Assembly (NCBI GenBank): GCA_039105265.1
Contig: JAPFFF010000007.1
Span: forward strand, 5,208,001-5,272,000
From: Tritrichomonas musculus
Lineage: Eukaryota; Parabasalia; Tritrichomonadida; Tritrichomonadidae
Direction of reading: 5' to 3'
Length of the DNA: 64,000 nt
The notes beneath the pieces were generated by a model that ran no database searches, was not told the DNA's origin, and saw nothing but the letters and a program-made list of their open reading frames with translations. This document shows, piece by piece, positions 1 through 10,404 of the stretch. Within the stretch, counting starts at the first letter, position 1. Every line of letters begins with the position of its first letter. A program made the position numbers and the translations under genes.

Positions 1-3000
1 AAAATTGAATATTAACAGGATAACCACAAAATGTTGGATCACGATAACTAAATGACGGTATATTCCAATTATTATTATAATCATCAAAAATTTCAAAATC
101 ATGTAACACCATAATAGTAATATTTTCACTCAAAGCAATAGGATAATCATATGAAGGCTCAATAATACCTCCATAAATTAAGGTTTTGAAATTAGTAGAT
201 TGAAATGCATACTGACAAATATGAAGGTAATGTCCATCTCCCATAAGAATGTCTGATAATGAACTACATTGAGCGAATGCATAACTTCCAATGTAAAATA
301 CATTTATTAAATTCAATGTACCTACAAAACCATAGCAATTATAAAATGCATAATCACCAATGTAGTAGCATTGAGGATCATCATATCCCTCTTCATCTTC
401 TTCATAAAACACAAGTTTTGGACCTAAACTATGACAATCATAAAAAGCATTTTTACCAATTGAGTGAACATTATTGGAAATAGATAAGTTTCCAGTTAAT
501 CCAGAGCATTGATAAAATGCATAATCACCAATACTAGCAATGTCTTCATCTAATTTCAAAGATCCTTTTAATCCTGTGCATTTGTAAAATGCATAGTCAC
601 CAATTTTGAAGTTATACATATCGTTATCTACAAGAATTTCTAATGATCCGCTGAAGCCACTGCATTGGTAAAAAGCAAACTGACCAAGTTTCTTTAACTT
701 ATGCAAAATTATGGATTCATTTAATGATGAACATCCATAAAAGGCAAAATCTTTTATTGAACAAGGACTAAGGACTCCAACTCTTACTTCTCCTTTCAAT
801 TTTGAACATCCATAAAAGGCATATTGGCCAATATTTGATACAATGGTACCAAGAACCAAGCGTCCATTTAATGATGAACATTTATAGAAAGCAAAATCAT
901 CAATATTTTGTAAATTGTTAGCAAAAATTAATGAACCAGTCAGTTTAGAACATTCATAAAATGCATATTTGCCAATATGCCTTGTAAATATTGGCATATC
1001 AACAATTCCACTTAATCCTGTGCATTGATAAAATGCATAATTATTTATTCCTGATATGCCTTCACCAATAGTCAGAACCCCATTTAATTTTGTGCATTTA
1101 TAAAATGCATATTCACCAATATCGCCATATACACAAGATAAATTCAAAGAGCCAGTTAGTCCAATACAATTATAAAACACATAGCTATGGATATAATGAA
1201 GAGAGCTTGGTAAATTTAGTGGTCCAGTGAAACCTGTGCACTTATAAAAAGCACATGAGCTCAATCTATTTGTTCCTTCATTCAAGACTAATTTAACAAA
1301 GTTTGAACAATTATAAAAAGCCCGATCAGCAACATTAGTTAATGAACCTGGGATTTCTAAGTTATTTTTAAATCCAGTGCAGTTTTCAAAAGCAGAAGCA
1401 CCAATTTTTTCCAATGATTTTGGTAGGATTAGATCGCCATTTAATTGGTAACAATTATAGAAGGCTTTTTCTCCTATTTCAACAAGAGTATTACTAAATT
1501 CTAATTTCTGTTTCAGATTTGTACATGAGTTAAATGCAAAATCACCAATTTTTGTAAGATGATTATTAAATTCAATTTCCTCAATATTATAACATCTTTG
1601 AAACATTCCATTAGGAATTGCATTAAAGTGTGATGGAATCACAATTTTCCCTTTTAATCCTTCACATCCTGAGAACATACCACTGCCAATGTTTTCATCT
1701 TTTAATTCTTCTGGAATGATAAAAGAACTAAGAGAATCACAATTTGAAAAAGCATTTTCTCCGACTGATTTAGTTCTGTTTGAAAGTATTACTCTTTCAA
1801 GTTTGCGGCAATTTGCAAATGATCTCGCCCCAATTGTTTCAATATAACTAAAGTTTATGTCTTTCAACATATAGCAACCCGAAAATGCAGAAAGTGAAAT
1901 AGTTTTCAGAGTATCTGGAAATTCAACATTTTGAAGATTTGTGCAAAAGTCGAATGAATACTGACCAATTGTAGTTATATCTGGAGGGAAAATGACAGAA
2001 CTTAATTCATCACAATTATAAAAGCAATAATCACTGACTGATTTTAATTTGCATGTCAGATTTAAGAGACCAGAAATATGGCTATCGGAAAAAGCGCCTT
2101 TCTCTAATGTTTCTAAATTTTCTGGAATATGTAATAAATTGAAACCACAATAAGCAAATGCATATTCTCCAATTGTTGTAATGGTATCTGTCAAATTAGA
2201 AAGATCATTTAACATTTTGCAATCATAAAAAGCATAACGCTTAATGTTAGTTGTCTCATTGCTTAAAATAACGTTTCTCAAAGAAATGCACCCATAAAAT
2301 GAACATTCTTCAATTGTTTTTAACTTTTGATCAAAAGTGACACTTGTTAAATCTTGGCAGAAAGCAAATGATTCATTTCCTAAACTGGTAAATTTTTCAG
2401 GAAACTCAAGCTTGGAAAGTTTCGAGCAATTATAAAAAGCTCTTGCACCAATAGTTGTCAAATTCTCTGGGAAATTGATTTTACCTATTCCTGAAAAATA
2501 AAATACATAATTTTCAATTTTTGTAAAGTGTGAAGGTAATGTTAATTCATCTATATTTTGGCAGTAAGAAAATGAATAAGAGCTGATTTTTGTTATATTT
2601 TCGGTAAATTTGATCTTGTTAAGTTCATAACATTCAAAAAATGCATATTGAGGAATAGTTTCCAAACCTTCACCAAAAACAATTTCCGAAAGATTATAAC
2701 AAGCAGCAAATGCCCAAGTAGACATTGAAGTCAAACTATTGGGAAAGCTAATAGATTTTATAGATTGGCAACCGTAAAATGCATACTGTGAAATTGACTC
2801 TAAATTATCAGGGAAAGTAAGATTTGCTAAAGATTCACAACAGTAAAATGCATACTCTGAAATTGAAGTCAAATTTTTACCAAATTGAACCTTTGTGATT
2901 CCAGAGCATGAATAAAATGAATATAAACCAATTGTGGTTAAGTTATTTGAAAAAGTAACACTTTCAATTTTAGGACAGTTAAAGAAAGCATATTCTGGTA

Positions 3001-4978
3001 CTTCTTGAATGATCATTGGAAAAGTAATCGAACCTGTTAGATTTGTACAATTTGAAAATGATGCACAACCAATTGATTGAACTGTGCTTAAATCAATTGA
3101 AAACGACAGATCGAAACAGTTGAAAAAGGCATAATTTCCGATTTCTTGAACATTTTTTCCCAATTTGATTGATTTCAAGCTTTTACAGTCATAAAAGGTT
3201 GAATCAGGAATGACTTGAATGACATCTGGTAAAACAATATCAGCAACTAATTTGGTACAACCAGAGAATGATTGACTTCCAATGTATTGGAGTGTTGAAG
3301 GAATTGGTGAAATAGATGTCATACTTCTACAATCGCTGAAAGCATTATCACCAATTTCTTTAAGTCTTTGACCAAAATTAAAGCTGCTTAATTTGGCACA
3401 TTCTGAAAAGGCACCTTCACCAATGACTTCAATATTGGAATTTGCTGTTACTGAAGGTAAATTTTTGCAACCACAAAATGTATAATTACTAATATTGACA
3501 ATTTTACTTGGAATAACAATATTGTCTGATAAATATTGGCATCCTTTGAAAGCTCCAACACCTAATATTTCAAGTCCATCTGGAAAACTAGACATATGCG
3601 TAAATGTACAGTTTTCAAATGCCCCATCACCTATTTCTACAAGATTTTGTCCAAAAAGTACATATGAAATCCTTTTACAATTAAGAAAAGCATTTTCTTT
3701 GATTGCCTTAACTGAATTTAAAATTACCAAAGGTCCCATAATATCACCACAATCTTGAAATGCACTGACTCCAATTGTTTCAACATTTCGGCCCATTGAT
3801 AAATAATAACTGGAGCATTGATAAAAAGCATATTCACCAATTGACACGCATGAATGAGGAATCGTAATATTATCAATTTTATTTCCAGCAAATGTATAAT
3901 TGGCTATCTCTTTGATATTAATGCTGATGGACAGCTTTTCAATTGAACAGTTTTCAAAGGCATGAGCTCCAATTTCAATTACTGAATTAGGAATTCTAAT
4001 ATCTGGACCAATCCTGGATCCTGCAAATGCATAGCTACCAATTACTTGTAGATTAGGCTCTTTCTCACCAAAACTTATATTTATAGGATAGTTATAATAT
4101 GTTGAAGAGATGGTGAGATCGCTAAATGCGTAATTTCCTATTGTTAAAAGCGATTCTTTAAAAATCAAAGCGGGTCTATCATCATATGTAGATAAAAATG
4201 AACATTTCTGAAAAGCAGCCTCTCCAATTGAAGTTAATTTTGAATTAAATTCAATTATATGCAATTTCTGCCAGTTATAAAATGAATAGTCACCTATCTT
4301 CTCTACAGAATCATCGAATTTAAGAGTTTCATAATTATAATTATTATCGAATCCTTTGCAATTATAAAAAGCATAATCTTCAATAGTCTGTAATTTTTCT
4401 GGGAAGTAATCGCCGTCGTTATTTCTTTGTAAAGTGAAAGATTTGCAATTGTAGAATGCATATTCTTCAATTTTGTTAACATTTTTACCTAATACAATAC
4501 TATCTATTTTTTGGCAATCGTAAAATGCTCTTTTGGATATAACTGTTAAATTTTCTGGAATATGAAATGGATATAGGCTATTTTGCATTATTGAACAATT
4601 TTCGAAGGCTGATATACCTATTGATAAAAGAGCTGAAGGAAGTGAATTAATAGTTTCAATTGAATTGCAATTAGCAAAAGCACCATCACCAATTGTTTTC
4701 AAATCTGAATTGAAGCTTATAGACGTGATTCCACTATATGAAAATGCATTGTCTCCAATACTAATCACTGAACTTGGTATATTAAGTTTACTTGTTATTC
4801 CAGTGCAATTATAAAAAGCAGAATCTCCTATTGTTTCAACATTATTAGTTAATTCTAATTGTGTGATTGATGTGCACTGTTCATACTTATTAGCATTAAT
4901 ATTCTTATCATCAACAGTAAGAGAACCTGTTGGACAGTCTTCCGCAATAGAAAAACAAGCGAGAAGAAGAACAATCAT
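1..4978 (-). CDS. BspA-like secreted leucine-rich repeat (LRR_5/TpLRR) protein, partial
   Basis: An open frame runs from the ATG at 4978 leftward off the window, giving 1,659 visible codons with no stop. The first residues (MIVLLLACFSIA, then EDCP) look like a cleavable signal peptide. The rest is a long array of about 23-residue repeats with the core I-G-x-x-A-F-x-x-C, alternating with L-x-x-I-x-(F/I)-P; I estimate 65-70 units from length. This is the Treponema pallidum LRR / BspA pattern, greatly expanded in trichomonads, where such proteins are thought to be surface adhesins or matrix binders. The C-terminus, where a transmembrane anchor would be expected, is outside the window. Repeats further left are very uniform (many use D-Y-A-F-Y-N/K-C), suggesting recent unit duplication. 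Family call is secure; ligand and function are unknown. Confidence 0.9.
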   Translation of the reverse strand, partial: MIVLLLACFSIAEDCPTGSLTVDDKNINANKYEQCTSITQLELTNNVETIGDSAFYNCTGITSKLNIPSSVISIGDNAFSYSGITSISFNSDLKTIGDGAFANCNSIETINSLPSALLSIGISAFENCSIMQNSLYPFHIPENLTVISKRAFYDCQKIDSIVLGKNVNKIEEYAFYNCKSFTLQRNNDGDYFPEKLQTIEDYAFYNCKGFDNNYNYETLKFDDSVEKIGDYSFYNWQKLHIIEFNSKLTSIGEAAFQKCSFLSTYDDRPALIFKESLLTIGNYAFSDLTISSTYYNYPINISFGEKEPNLQVIGSYAFAGSRIGPDIRIPNSVIEIGAHAFENCSIEKLSISINIKEIANYTFAGNKIDNITIPHSCVSIGEYAFYQCSSYYLSMGRNVETIGVSAFQDCGDIMGPLVILNSVKAIKENAFLNCKRISYVLFGQNLVEIGDGAFENCTFTHMSSFPDGLEILGVGAFKGCQYLSDNIVIPSKIVNISNYTFCGCKNLPSVTANSNIEVIGEGAFSECAKLSSFNFGQRLKEIGDNAFSDCRSMTSISPIPSTLQYIGSQSFSGCTKLVADIVLPDVIQVIPDSTFYDCKSLKSIKLGKNVQEIGNYAFFNCFDLSFSIDLSTVQSIGCASFSNCTNLTGSITFPMIIQEVPEYAFFNCPKIESVTFSNNLTTIGLYSFYSCSGITKVQFGKNLTSISEYAFYCCESLANLTFPDNLESISQYAFYGCQSIKSISFPNSLTSMSTWAFAACYNLSEIVFGEGLETIPQYAFFECYELNKIKFTENITKISSYSFSYCQNIDELTLPSHFTKIENYVFYFSGIGKINFPENLTTIGARAFYNCSKLSKLEFPEKFTSLGNESFAFCQDLTSVTFDQKLKTIEECSFYGCISLRNVILSNETTNIKRYAFYDCKMLNDLSNLTDTITTIGEYAFAYCGFNLLHIPENLETLEKGAFSDSHISGLLNLTCKLKSVSDYCFYNCDELSSVIFPPDITTIGQYSFDFCTNLQNVEFPDTLKTISLSAFSGCYMLKDINFSYIETIGARSFANCRKLERVILSNRTKSVGENAFSNCDSLSSFIIPEELKDENIGSGMFSGCEGLKGKIVIPSHFNAIPNGMFQRCYNIEEIEFNNHLTKIGDFAFNSCTNLKQKLEFSNTLVEIGEKAFYNCYQLNGDLILPKSLEKIGASAFENCTGFKNNLEIPGSLTNVADRAFYNCSNFVKLVLNEGTNRLSSCAFYKCTGFTGPLNLPSSLHYIHSYVFYNCIGLTGSLNLSCVYGDIGEYAFYKCTKLNGVLTIGEGISGINNYAFYQCTGLSGIVDMPIFTRHIGKYAFYECSKLTGSLIFANNLQNIDDFAFYKCSSLNGRLVLGTIVSNIGQYAFYGCSKLKGEVRVGVLSPCSIKDFAFYGCSSLNESIILHKLKKLGQFAFYQCSGFSGSLEILVDNDMYNFKIGDYAFYKCTGLKGSLKLDEDIASIGDYAFYQCSGLTGNLSISNNVHSIGKNAFYDCHSLGPKLVFYEEDEEGYDDPQCYYIGDYAFYNCYGFVGTLNLINVFYIGSYAFAQCSSLSDILMGDGHYLHICQYAFQSTNFKTLIYGGIIEPSYDYPIALSENITIMVLHDFEIFDDYNNNWNIPSFSYRDPTFCGYPVNIQF

Positions 4979-4984
4979 AATAAA

Positions 4985-4990
4985 AAATGA
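4985..4990 (-). promoter_or_regulatory. Candidate initiator (TCATTT) of the BspA-like gene
   Basis: On the minus strand the sequence TCATTT lies about 9 nt before the ATG at 4978. It fits the trichomonad initiator consensus TCA-Y-(T/A), which normally lies within some 20 nt of the start codon. The match is short, so support comes from position as much as sequence. Confidence 0.45.
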
Positions 4991-5178
4991 ACTGATTTCA
5001 TGGCCATAAAATTTTGGATTTTTTAAAAAAATTTCAAAGCTTTTTTGTGTCAGTTTTCAATGTAAATGAGAGCCAGTTTTCTTTCAAATTTCTGTTAGAA
5101 TAAAAAAAAGTGTAAATTTTCCTTTTTACATTTTTATTTTACGCCTTTGCTTGATGCTGATCGCAGACTAATGAAGCG

Positions 5179-5289
5179 TATGAAAATCTTGGTTTATAAT
5201 TAATGCACTTACTTTCTGTTTCTGCTCATCAAAGTTATCAACAATCCAAACTTATTCTTGTTATTGATTTAAAAACCAAGATTTTCATA
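5179..5289. repeat. 17-bp inverted repeat with 77-nt spacer, possible tiny MITE
   Basis: TATGAAAATCTTGGTTT at 5179-5195 is perfectly repeated in inverted orientation at 5273-5289. The outer bases are TA on both sides, as expected if a TA target was duplicated by a Tc1/mariner-type miniature element. It could instead be a transcript hairpin. It lies in the 5' intergenic region of the BspA-like gene. Confidence 0.45.
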
Positions 5290-6235
5290 ATTCCTAATTT
5301 TGTGGATGAGATGAATGAAGAAGTGTTCAGTGGCTGCCTTAGATTGTACATTCAAGTATAAAGTTTCTTTTGCTTGTCATATAAATCAATAATAATTTGT
5401 TCAATTACTTATATTTTTTTTTAAAATAAATATAATTATATTACTACCATGCAACTTCAATATTATAATGTATAGAAGAATTCGTCTTATTATCATATTA
5501 ATGTGATTTCTCCAAAAAAACACTATCCAACCTATTCTAACTCAGATTCTTCTCATTCCATCAATTTTTTGCACCAAATAAGTACCAAAATTAAGCACTA
5601 AATCTAGTGAAAGATTTGGAATATCTACATAGATGCCTTATTTAATAGCTACATATTAATAATAAAATGTAGATTTTAATTCATTTAAAATGAATATTAT
5701 TTTATCTTTTTTTATTAAGATAAAATTATTTTATTTTATTATCCTTTGAAAAAGTGGGGCAGAAAAATACGATAACCCAAAAGATTTTATTTAATAAAAA
5801 AGCAAATATGAATAATATTTATCATTAAATATTTTTATGATTAAATGAGTAATTAAAGGATAAATCAATTTGATCACCAGGAGAAAAATTTATTATATTT
5901 GACCAAATCTTTTCCCGAAAAGCTATCTTTCAAAGTTTTATTCTATGAGTTCATTCAATATTGATAAGTTTACAAAAAAAATGGAAACTAGTCCCTTAAG
6001 GGTACTGATATAGAAGTGGATTATTCAAATTCGATAAGGTTACTGATAATATTCAATTTTTCGAAAATTTATATTCTTTTAAGCATATATAAAGAATGCT
6101 CTAAAAACAACATTGAAAGAATTGATTGTACCAGATTATTTAACTGTCCTCACAAAAAGTCTCTTTTGGGTAATCAGTACCAGAGTGAGTTTTTTTAAAA
6201 CAAAAAAAAAAAAATATTAAATTTGAGAGTAAAAT
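5290..6235. other. Intergenic, no gene seen
   Basis: AT-rich DNA between the 5' side of the BspA-like gene and the 3' end of the kinase gene. Short open frames here have no recognisable domain, composition shift or initiator. Apart from homopolymer runs I see no further structure. Confidence 0.6.
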
Positions 6236-8305
6236 TTAAATAAGTTTGTTTTCATTTCCTTTCAATATTTCATAAATTTCGGCGAATGATGGCCTATCTT
6301 CAGCTTTATATGACCAACACTTGTTGATAAGATCGCTAGCGAACTTTGTTATATTTGATGGAATTGCTGCCTTTTTTCCATTTCCAACGTCATGAAGGCT
6401 GATTTTTGGAAATTCTCCTTTTGTGAGGATCAAGAATACAACGACACCATAAGCGTAAACGTCCACCTTTTCGTTGTAATCGTCTCTTTCCTGCACAAGC
6501 TCAGGTGCCATGTACTTAAGTGTTCCTGTCATTTGGGTGCGACTGATTGTTTCAGAATCGAGTTTGATGAATGTTCCGAGTCCGAAATCGCTGACCTTTA
6601 TTTTGTTGTTTGAGTCAAGCAGAATGTTTTCAAGCTTCAAGTCACGGTGAATGATTCCGAGAGCATGAACTTCCTTCATTGCGCTGCTAATGTCGACGAT
6701 GGCACAAATTCGTTCATTGTCGTTCAGCTTCTTGATCTTCTTCTTCAGGTTCGAAGGACAATACTCGAGGAGAATCGCAGGAGGATGCTTTGGGTCGCTG
6801 AAACTGATTCCAAATGTTTTGATGATGTTTGGGTGATTTAAGCTATTAAGGAACTCATATTCTTGGAGGAATCTGCGCATTTTGTCAAAATCAAAAGCAT
6901 TTTTTTCTTCTTCTTCATTGTCATCTTCGTCTTTTTGGATTAGTTCTGGAAAATAGACTTTTAATGCAAGTCGTTCTTCACGGACAACTTCGAATACTTC
7001 GGATGTGGCACCGCGTCCGAGTGACTTGATCTTCTTCAAGCTGTCAACAGTTTTTTGATCAAGGACATCAAGTGGATTGCTTGACTTTGGTTCTTTGTCA
7101 TTGGTATTGCTCTTTTTGTCCTTATTTTCTAGCTCTTTGTTGCGCTTCTCGATAAGCATGAGTTTTTCTTTCAGTGATGAGATTTCTTTTTCTTTGGATT
7201 CGAGCATTTTTTTCAGTATCGTGATTTCATCTTTTCCCGTTGAAGTGTCTGTTGGCTTGATTTTCATGTTTGGCATGTTTGGAGGTGGCTCAACTCCAAC
7301 AAATACTGCAGATACAAGGCTTCCTGAAATACAAAATGTAGCATTGCTTGTGATTAAAGTCTCTTTTGGAGTGTGAATACTTGTAGTTTGTGGATTTCCA
7401 AGCATGAGTTCGCCGCAGTAATTAAATCCACAAGAGAGAACTTTTCCTTCTGATGTTAGAAATAGCGAATGACGGTTGCCAGCAAATGCTTCAATCACTT
7501 TATGTTTCCCAAAAGATTTAATGACTTCAAAATGGTCTGCGTCTTTTGGCATGCCAAGTTTACCGTTTTCATTACTTCCTAAGCCAAAAACTCGACCATC
7601 GTCAGAAATTGCGAAAAAATGGCTACGTGTGCCGCTTATTTCGTTGATTTTAATACCTAAGAGTTCCTTAACTTCAACGAATGGTTCATCTGATGTTTCT
7701 AATGAATATCGGAAGACACGGCCAGTTTGAGAGAGCACGAAAATTGTATCACCGCATGCTACTTTAATAGCTTTTTCTCCATCTGGCAAGCTCAACTCTT
7801 TTGGCTCACTTTTTGAGAAATCATTCGATGGTATAATGATTAACATGCCATCGCTGTCAATTGCCGCAGATGTAGATTGACCACCGAAAAGTGACATTGG
7901 TGACCGTTTATTTATATTTAGAAAAATTGTCTTTTCGTTGTAAAAAGCATAAGCTAGCTGATATGTATCACTGTTCTCGCTTAAAATCTGATAAAGTGTG
8001 TAATGATAACCACTAACAGCGGAAATAAATTTACATGGTTGACCATTTTTGTATTGAAGATTAATTTTGGTATCATTTGCCAAAATTTCATTTGGAAGGG
8101 TTGAACTGATCTGCTTTTGTTTGTTATCGCCAACTGCAAACGCTTCCATACTTCGTGTAATCCAAATGGGACAATAATATAATGAAAAAGATAATAAAGA
8201 AGGAATGTCGAGGTTTGATTGATAAGGGGATGTGATATTATCTTTTGTTTGATTGGTTATACTTCCACTTAATTGGCAGCTAAGGTTATTGCCACTTACT
8301 TTCAT
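6236..8305 (-). CDS. RCC1-repeat / coiled-coil / TKL-type protein kinase
   Basis: Predicted 689-aa Ser/Thr kinase of the tyrosine-kinase-like class. Residues about 160-345 carry RCC1-type blades (for example SDDGRVFGLGSNENGKLG and TSEGKVLSCGFNYCGELMLG). A Lys/Glu-rich coiled coil follows at about 370-405. The kinase domain spans roughly 425-685, with glycine loop GRGATSEVFEV, catalytic Lys in LALKVY, HRDLKLEN near 555, SDFG near 573, MAPE near 598 and a typical C-lobe ending W-x-x-x-x-x-x-RPSF. All key catalytic residues are present, so it should be active. The RCC1 part probably binds a partner or serves as a regulatory propeller; that is inference. Bases encoding the kinase and coiled coil look clearly richer in G+C than the flanks and the N-terminal part, hinting at a different recent history such as duplication or conversion. 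Start chosen at the first ATG, 24-29 nt after a TCATTA initiator. Confidence 0.9.
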   Translation of the reverse strand: MKVSGNNLSCQLSGSITNQTKDNITSPYQSNLDIPSLLSFSLYYCPIWITRSMEAFAVGDNKQKQISSTLPNEILANDTKINLQYKNGQPCKFISAVSGYHYTLYQILSENSDTYQLAYAFYNEKTIFLNINKRSPMSLFGGQSTSAAIDSDGMLIIIPSNDFSKSEPKELSLPDGEKAIKVACGDTIFVLSQTGRVFRYSLETSDEPFVEVKELLGIKINEISGTRSHFFAISDDGRVFGLGSNENGKLGMPKDADHFEVIKSFGKHKVIEAFAGNRHSLFLTSEGKVLSCGFNYCGELMLGNPQTTSIHTPKETLITSNATFCISGSLVSAVFVGVEPPPNMPNMKIKPTDTSTGKDEITILKKMLESKEKEISSLKEKLMLIEKRNKELENKDKKSNTNDKEPKSSNPLDVLDQKTVDSLKKIKSLGRGATSEVFEVVREERLALKVYFPELIQKDEDDNEEEEKNAFDFDKMRRFLQEYEFLNSLNHPNIIKTFGISFSDPKHPPAILLEYCPSNLKKKIKKLNDNERICAIVDISSAMKEVHALGIIHRDLKLENILLDSNNKIKVSDFGLGTFIKLDSETISRTQMTGTLKYMAPELVQERDDYNEKVDVYAYGVVVFLILTKGEFPKISLHDVGNGKKAAIPSNITKFASDLINKCWSYKAEDRPSFAEIYEILKGNENKLI

Positions 8306-8328
8306 TAGAATTCGAATATATTGATTTT

Positions 8329-8334
8329 TAATGA
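8329..8334 (-). promoter_or_regulatory. Candidate initiator (TCATTA) of the kinase gene
   Basis: TCATTA on the minus strand, 24-29 nt upstream of the ATG at 8305, matches the trichomonad initiator TCA-Y-(T/A). Distance is slightly longer than usual, so moderate support only. Confidence 0.35.
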
Positions 8335-8414
8335 TATTTGAATTAATAGTATAGATATTAAATTGAGGTGAAATAATAGGTCAAATTTTTGAATAAAACA
8401 TTATCTTTAAATAA

Positions 8415-9870
8415 CGTAATTGATGTGTATAGTAACGGCAAAAATATAAAATTGCTTTATTTTTTAAATATATATTGTATTTAATGTATTATTAAAAAAT
8501 GAATATAACATTGTCTCATTTTAATCGGTAAATGCATTGGTAAAAAAAAAATTTTTTTTGTGAAAAATAATTACAATAAATATTCAATTTAATAAAAATA
8601 TTTTTTTTTTCATATCTTTATATGATATTGCTTTTTCGATATATTTTATATATTTATATTATGATGTTAAATTAGTAAAATTAATTATTATTTCTTTAAT
8701 TTTAAATATTTGCATTTGTTTTAATTTTTATTATTATATTTATACTCCAAAGGAGGTATTTAAGTTTTTCTTCATTTTAGCATGCTATTTTACTCTTATG
8801 AGCAAAAAATAATACATTATTACTATCATCAGCATGATTAATGTTTGATTTTTATTTTAACATAAAAATTGATGCTAGAACTTATATTCATTAAAATTTC
8901 TCTAAATGCATGAATGTATATCTCGTTGGTACACAAAATTATAATTCTTCTTGGTTTCATTCAATAAAAAAATGGAATTTCGTTCTTTGGAATTAAAAAA
9001 TTTATATTTTATATTTTATATTTTTATTAATTCAAAGTATAATATAATTATTTCAATTTTGTTATATTTTATTTTTAGATTTATTCATTTATTCAGTATC
9101 AATAGAAAATAGTGCATTGAAAAAAAAATTCAGAGTGTATTTTGAATTCATATCTCAATATTTTTGAATATATATATCAATATATATCTTAATATTTATG
9201 AGATATTGAAATATTTGAAACAACCTTTTAAAAAGTGTTTACATTTTATGACAATTTTAATATAAATATTCATTGACAGTAAACAAATATATTCATTTAT
9301 TTATATCAAATATATATATTATGTTTAATATCAAATATTATAAATTGATATCAGATCTAATATCAATGTATTAATGAAATTATCGAGGTCCTTATTTAAA
9401 AGAAATTCTTAGATGCACCTATCGAGTAGTTTGCTGCAATTATCAGTTCATTTTATTTTATACATGAATAGAAATAATATATTCAATTTATAAGAAATAA
9501 AATTAACCAAAATCCTCCAAAATAATAAAAATTTAACAAAAAACCAATTTTTTTTTAAAAATTCCTTAAATTTTAGTTCATTTTTAAATATATACCTCAG
9601 GAGTATGCTAATATTAATATATGATACAGAATTAGGTATTATATTTATTAATTCTTTCTCAAATAATGTTAGATAGGAAAGATATTCTCATTATTATAAT
9701 ATTAAAAAAGTTCAAAATCCCCCTTTAAAATTAAAATATTAGAGCATAATTGCAATATTAGTAAATATTTTTAAAAGTACAATGTAAAAAAATAAAAAAT
9801 TGGGTGGATATTTTCAAAATATTGAAAAATCAAAAATACGTTATTTTCGTTACTATACACATCGTAATTG
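8415..9870. mobile_element. Non-autonomous DNA transposon (1.44 kb) with 15-bp TIRs and 8-bp TSD
   Basis: ATGTGTATAGTAACG at 8423-8437 recurs in perfect inverted orientation at 9848-9862. Immediately outside, CGTAATTG stands as a direct repeat at 8415-8422 and 9863-9870, as expected for an 8-bp target-site duplication. The 1,440 bp between contain no long open frame and are extremely AT-rich, so the element has no transposase of its own and would depend on one in trans. An 8-bp duplication is typical of hAT-type transposases, but the superfamily cannot be fixed from 15-bp ends; if the terminal G belongs to the repeat, the duplication would be shorter. The intact duplication suggests an insertion that is not very old. 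Confidence 0.7.
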
Positions 9871-10265
9871 AGTTTTTCACAGTATTTTAATTTTTTCCCA
9901 GTACAACGGTTTTTTATAATTTTCCGATATTTATTTTTCTTTCAGAGAAGACAAACAGGTTTAAAAAATACCCAATTTGCTTGTTAGCGTGTGATAAGCA
10001 TGTTTTTAATCGTTATATGACGTAAATTACCTTTCACTCAGATTTTATATTATTATAAGAAATATCAATTACGATTTAATAAAATAATTTTGTTTTATTG
10101 GAATTATTTTAATCAGTACAGAGTTTTTCTTTGCTTGCCCAGCAGCATTCAAGTGGAAAAAAAAAGATTATGATTATTTTCAGCAATAATGATTAAAATT
10201 ACGTTTTTTTCATTGTTAATTGCTATTATAATTCAGAAATAGTTACAAGAAAGTTTTTTTTACCA

Positions 10266-10308
<43 letters not shown>

Positions 10309-10404
10309 GATCTGAAATCAATAATGATTAAAATATTAATTAATGTTTTCAAAGAGTTAATTGATTTATAGTTTGTTTATTTAAAACAATTCAAGTAATA
10401 ACCT
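9871..10404. other. Intergenic, AT-rich
   Basis: Stretch between the small transposon and the 3' end of the DDE transposase ORF. It holds poly-T runs and the TTA microsatellite but no supported gene. I found no inverted end matching the far side of the DDE ORF. Confidence 0.55.
10276..10308. repeat. (TTA)11 microsatellite
   Basis: Eleven perfect TTA units directly after a poly-T run, about 100 bp downstream of the transposase stop codon. Likely polymorphic in length. Confidence 0.9.

Noticed and set aside
3495-3758. Plus-strand frame opposite the BspA-like array, and similar ones opposite the kinase and giant fusion gene
   Set aside because: Antisense shadows of strong coding frames with repetitive composition.
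6016-6198. 60-aa plus-strand frame downstream of the kinase
   Set aside because: AT-rich, no domain, no initiator, no neighbours supporting it.
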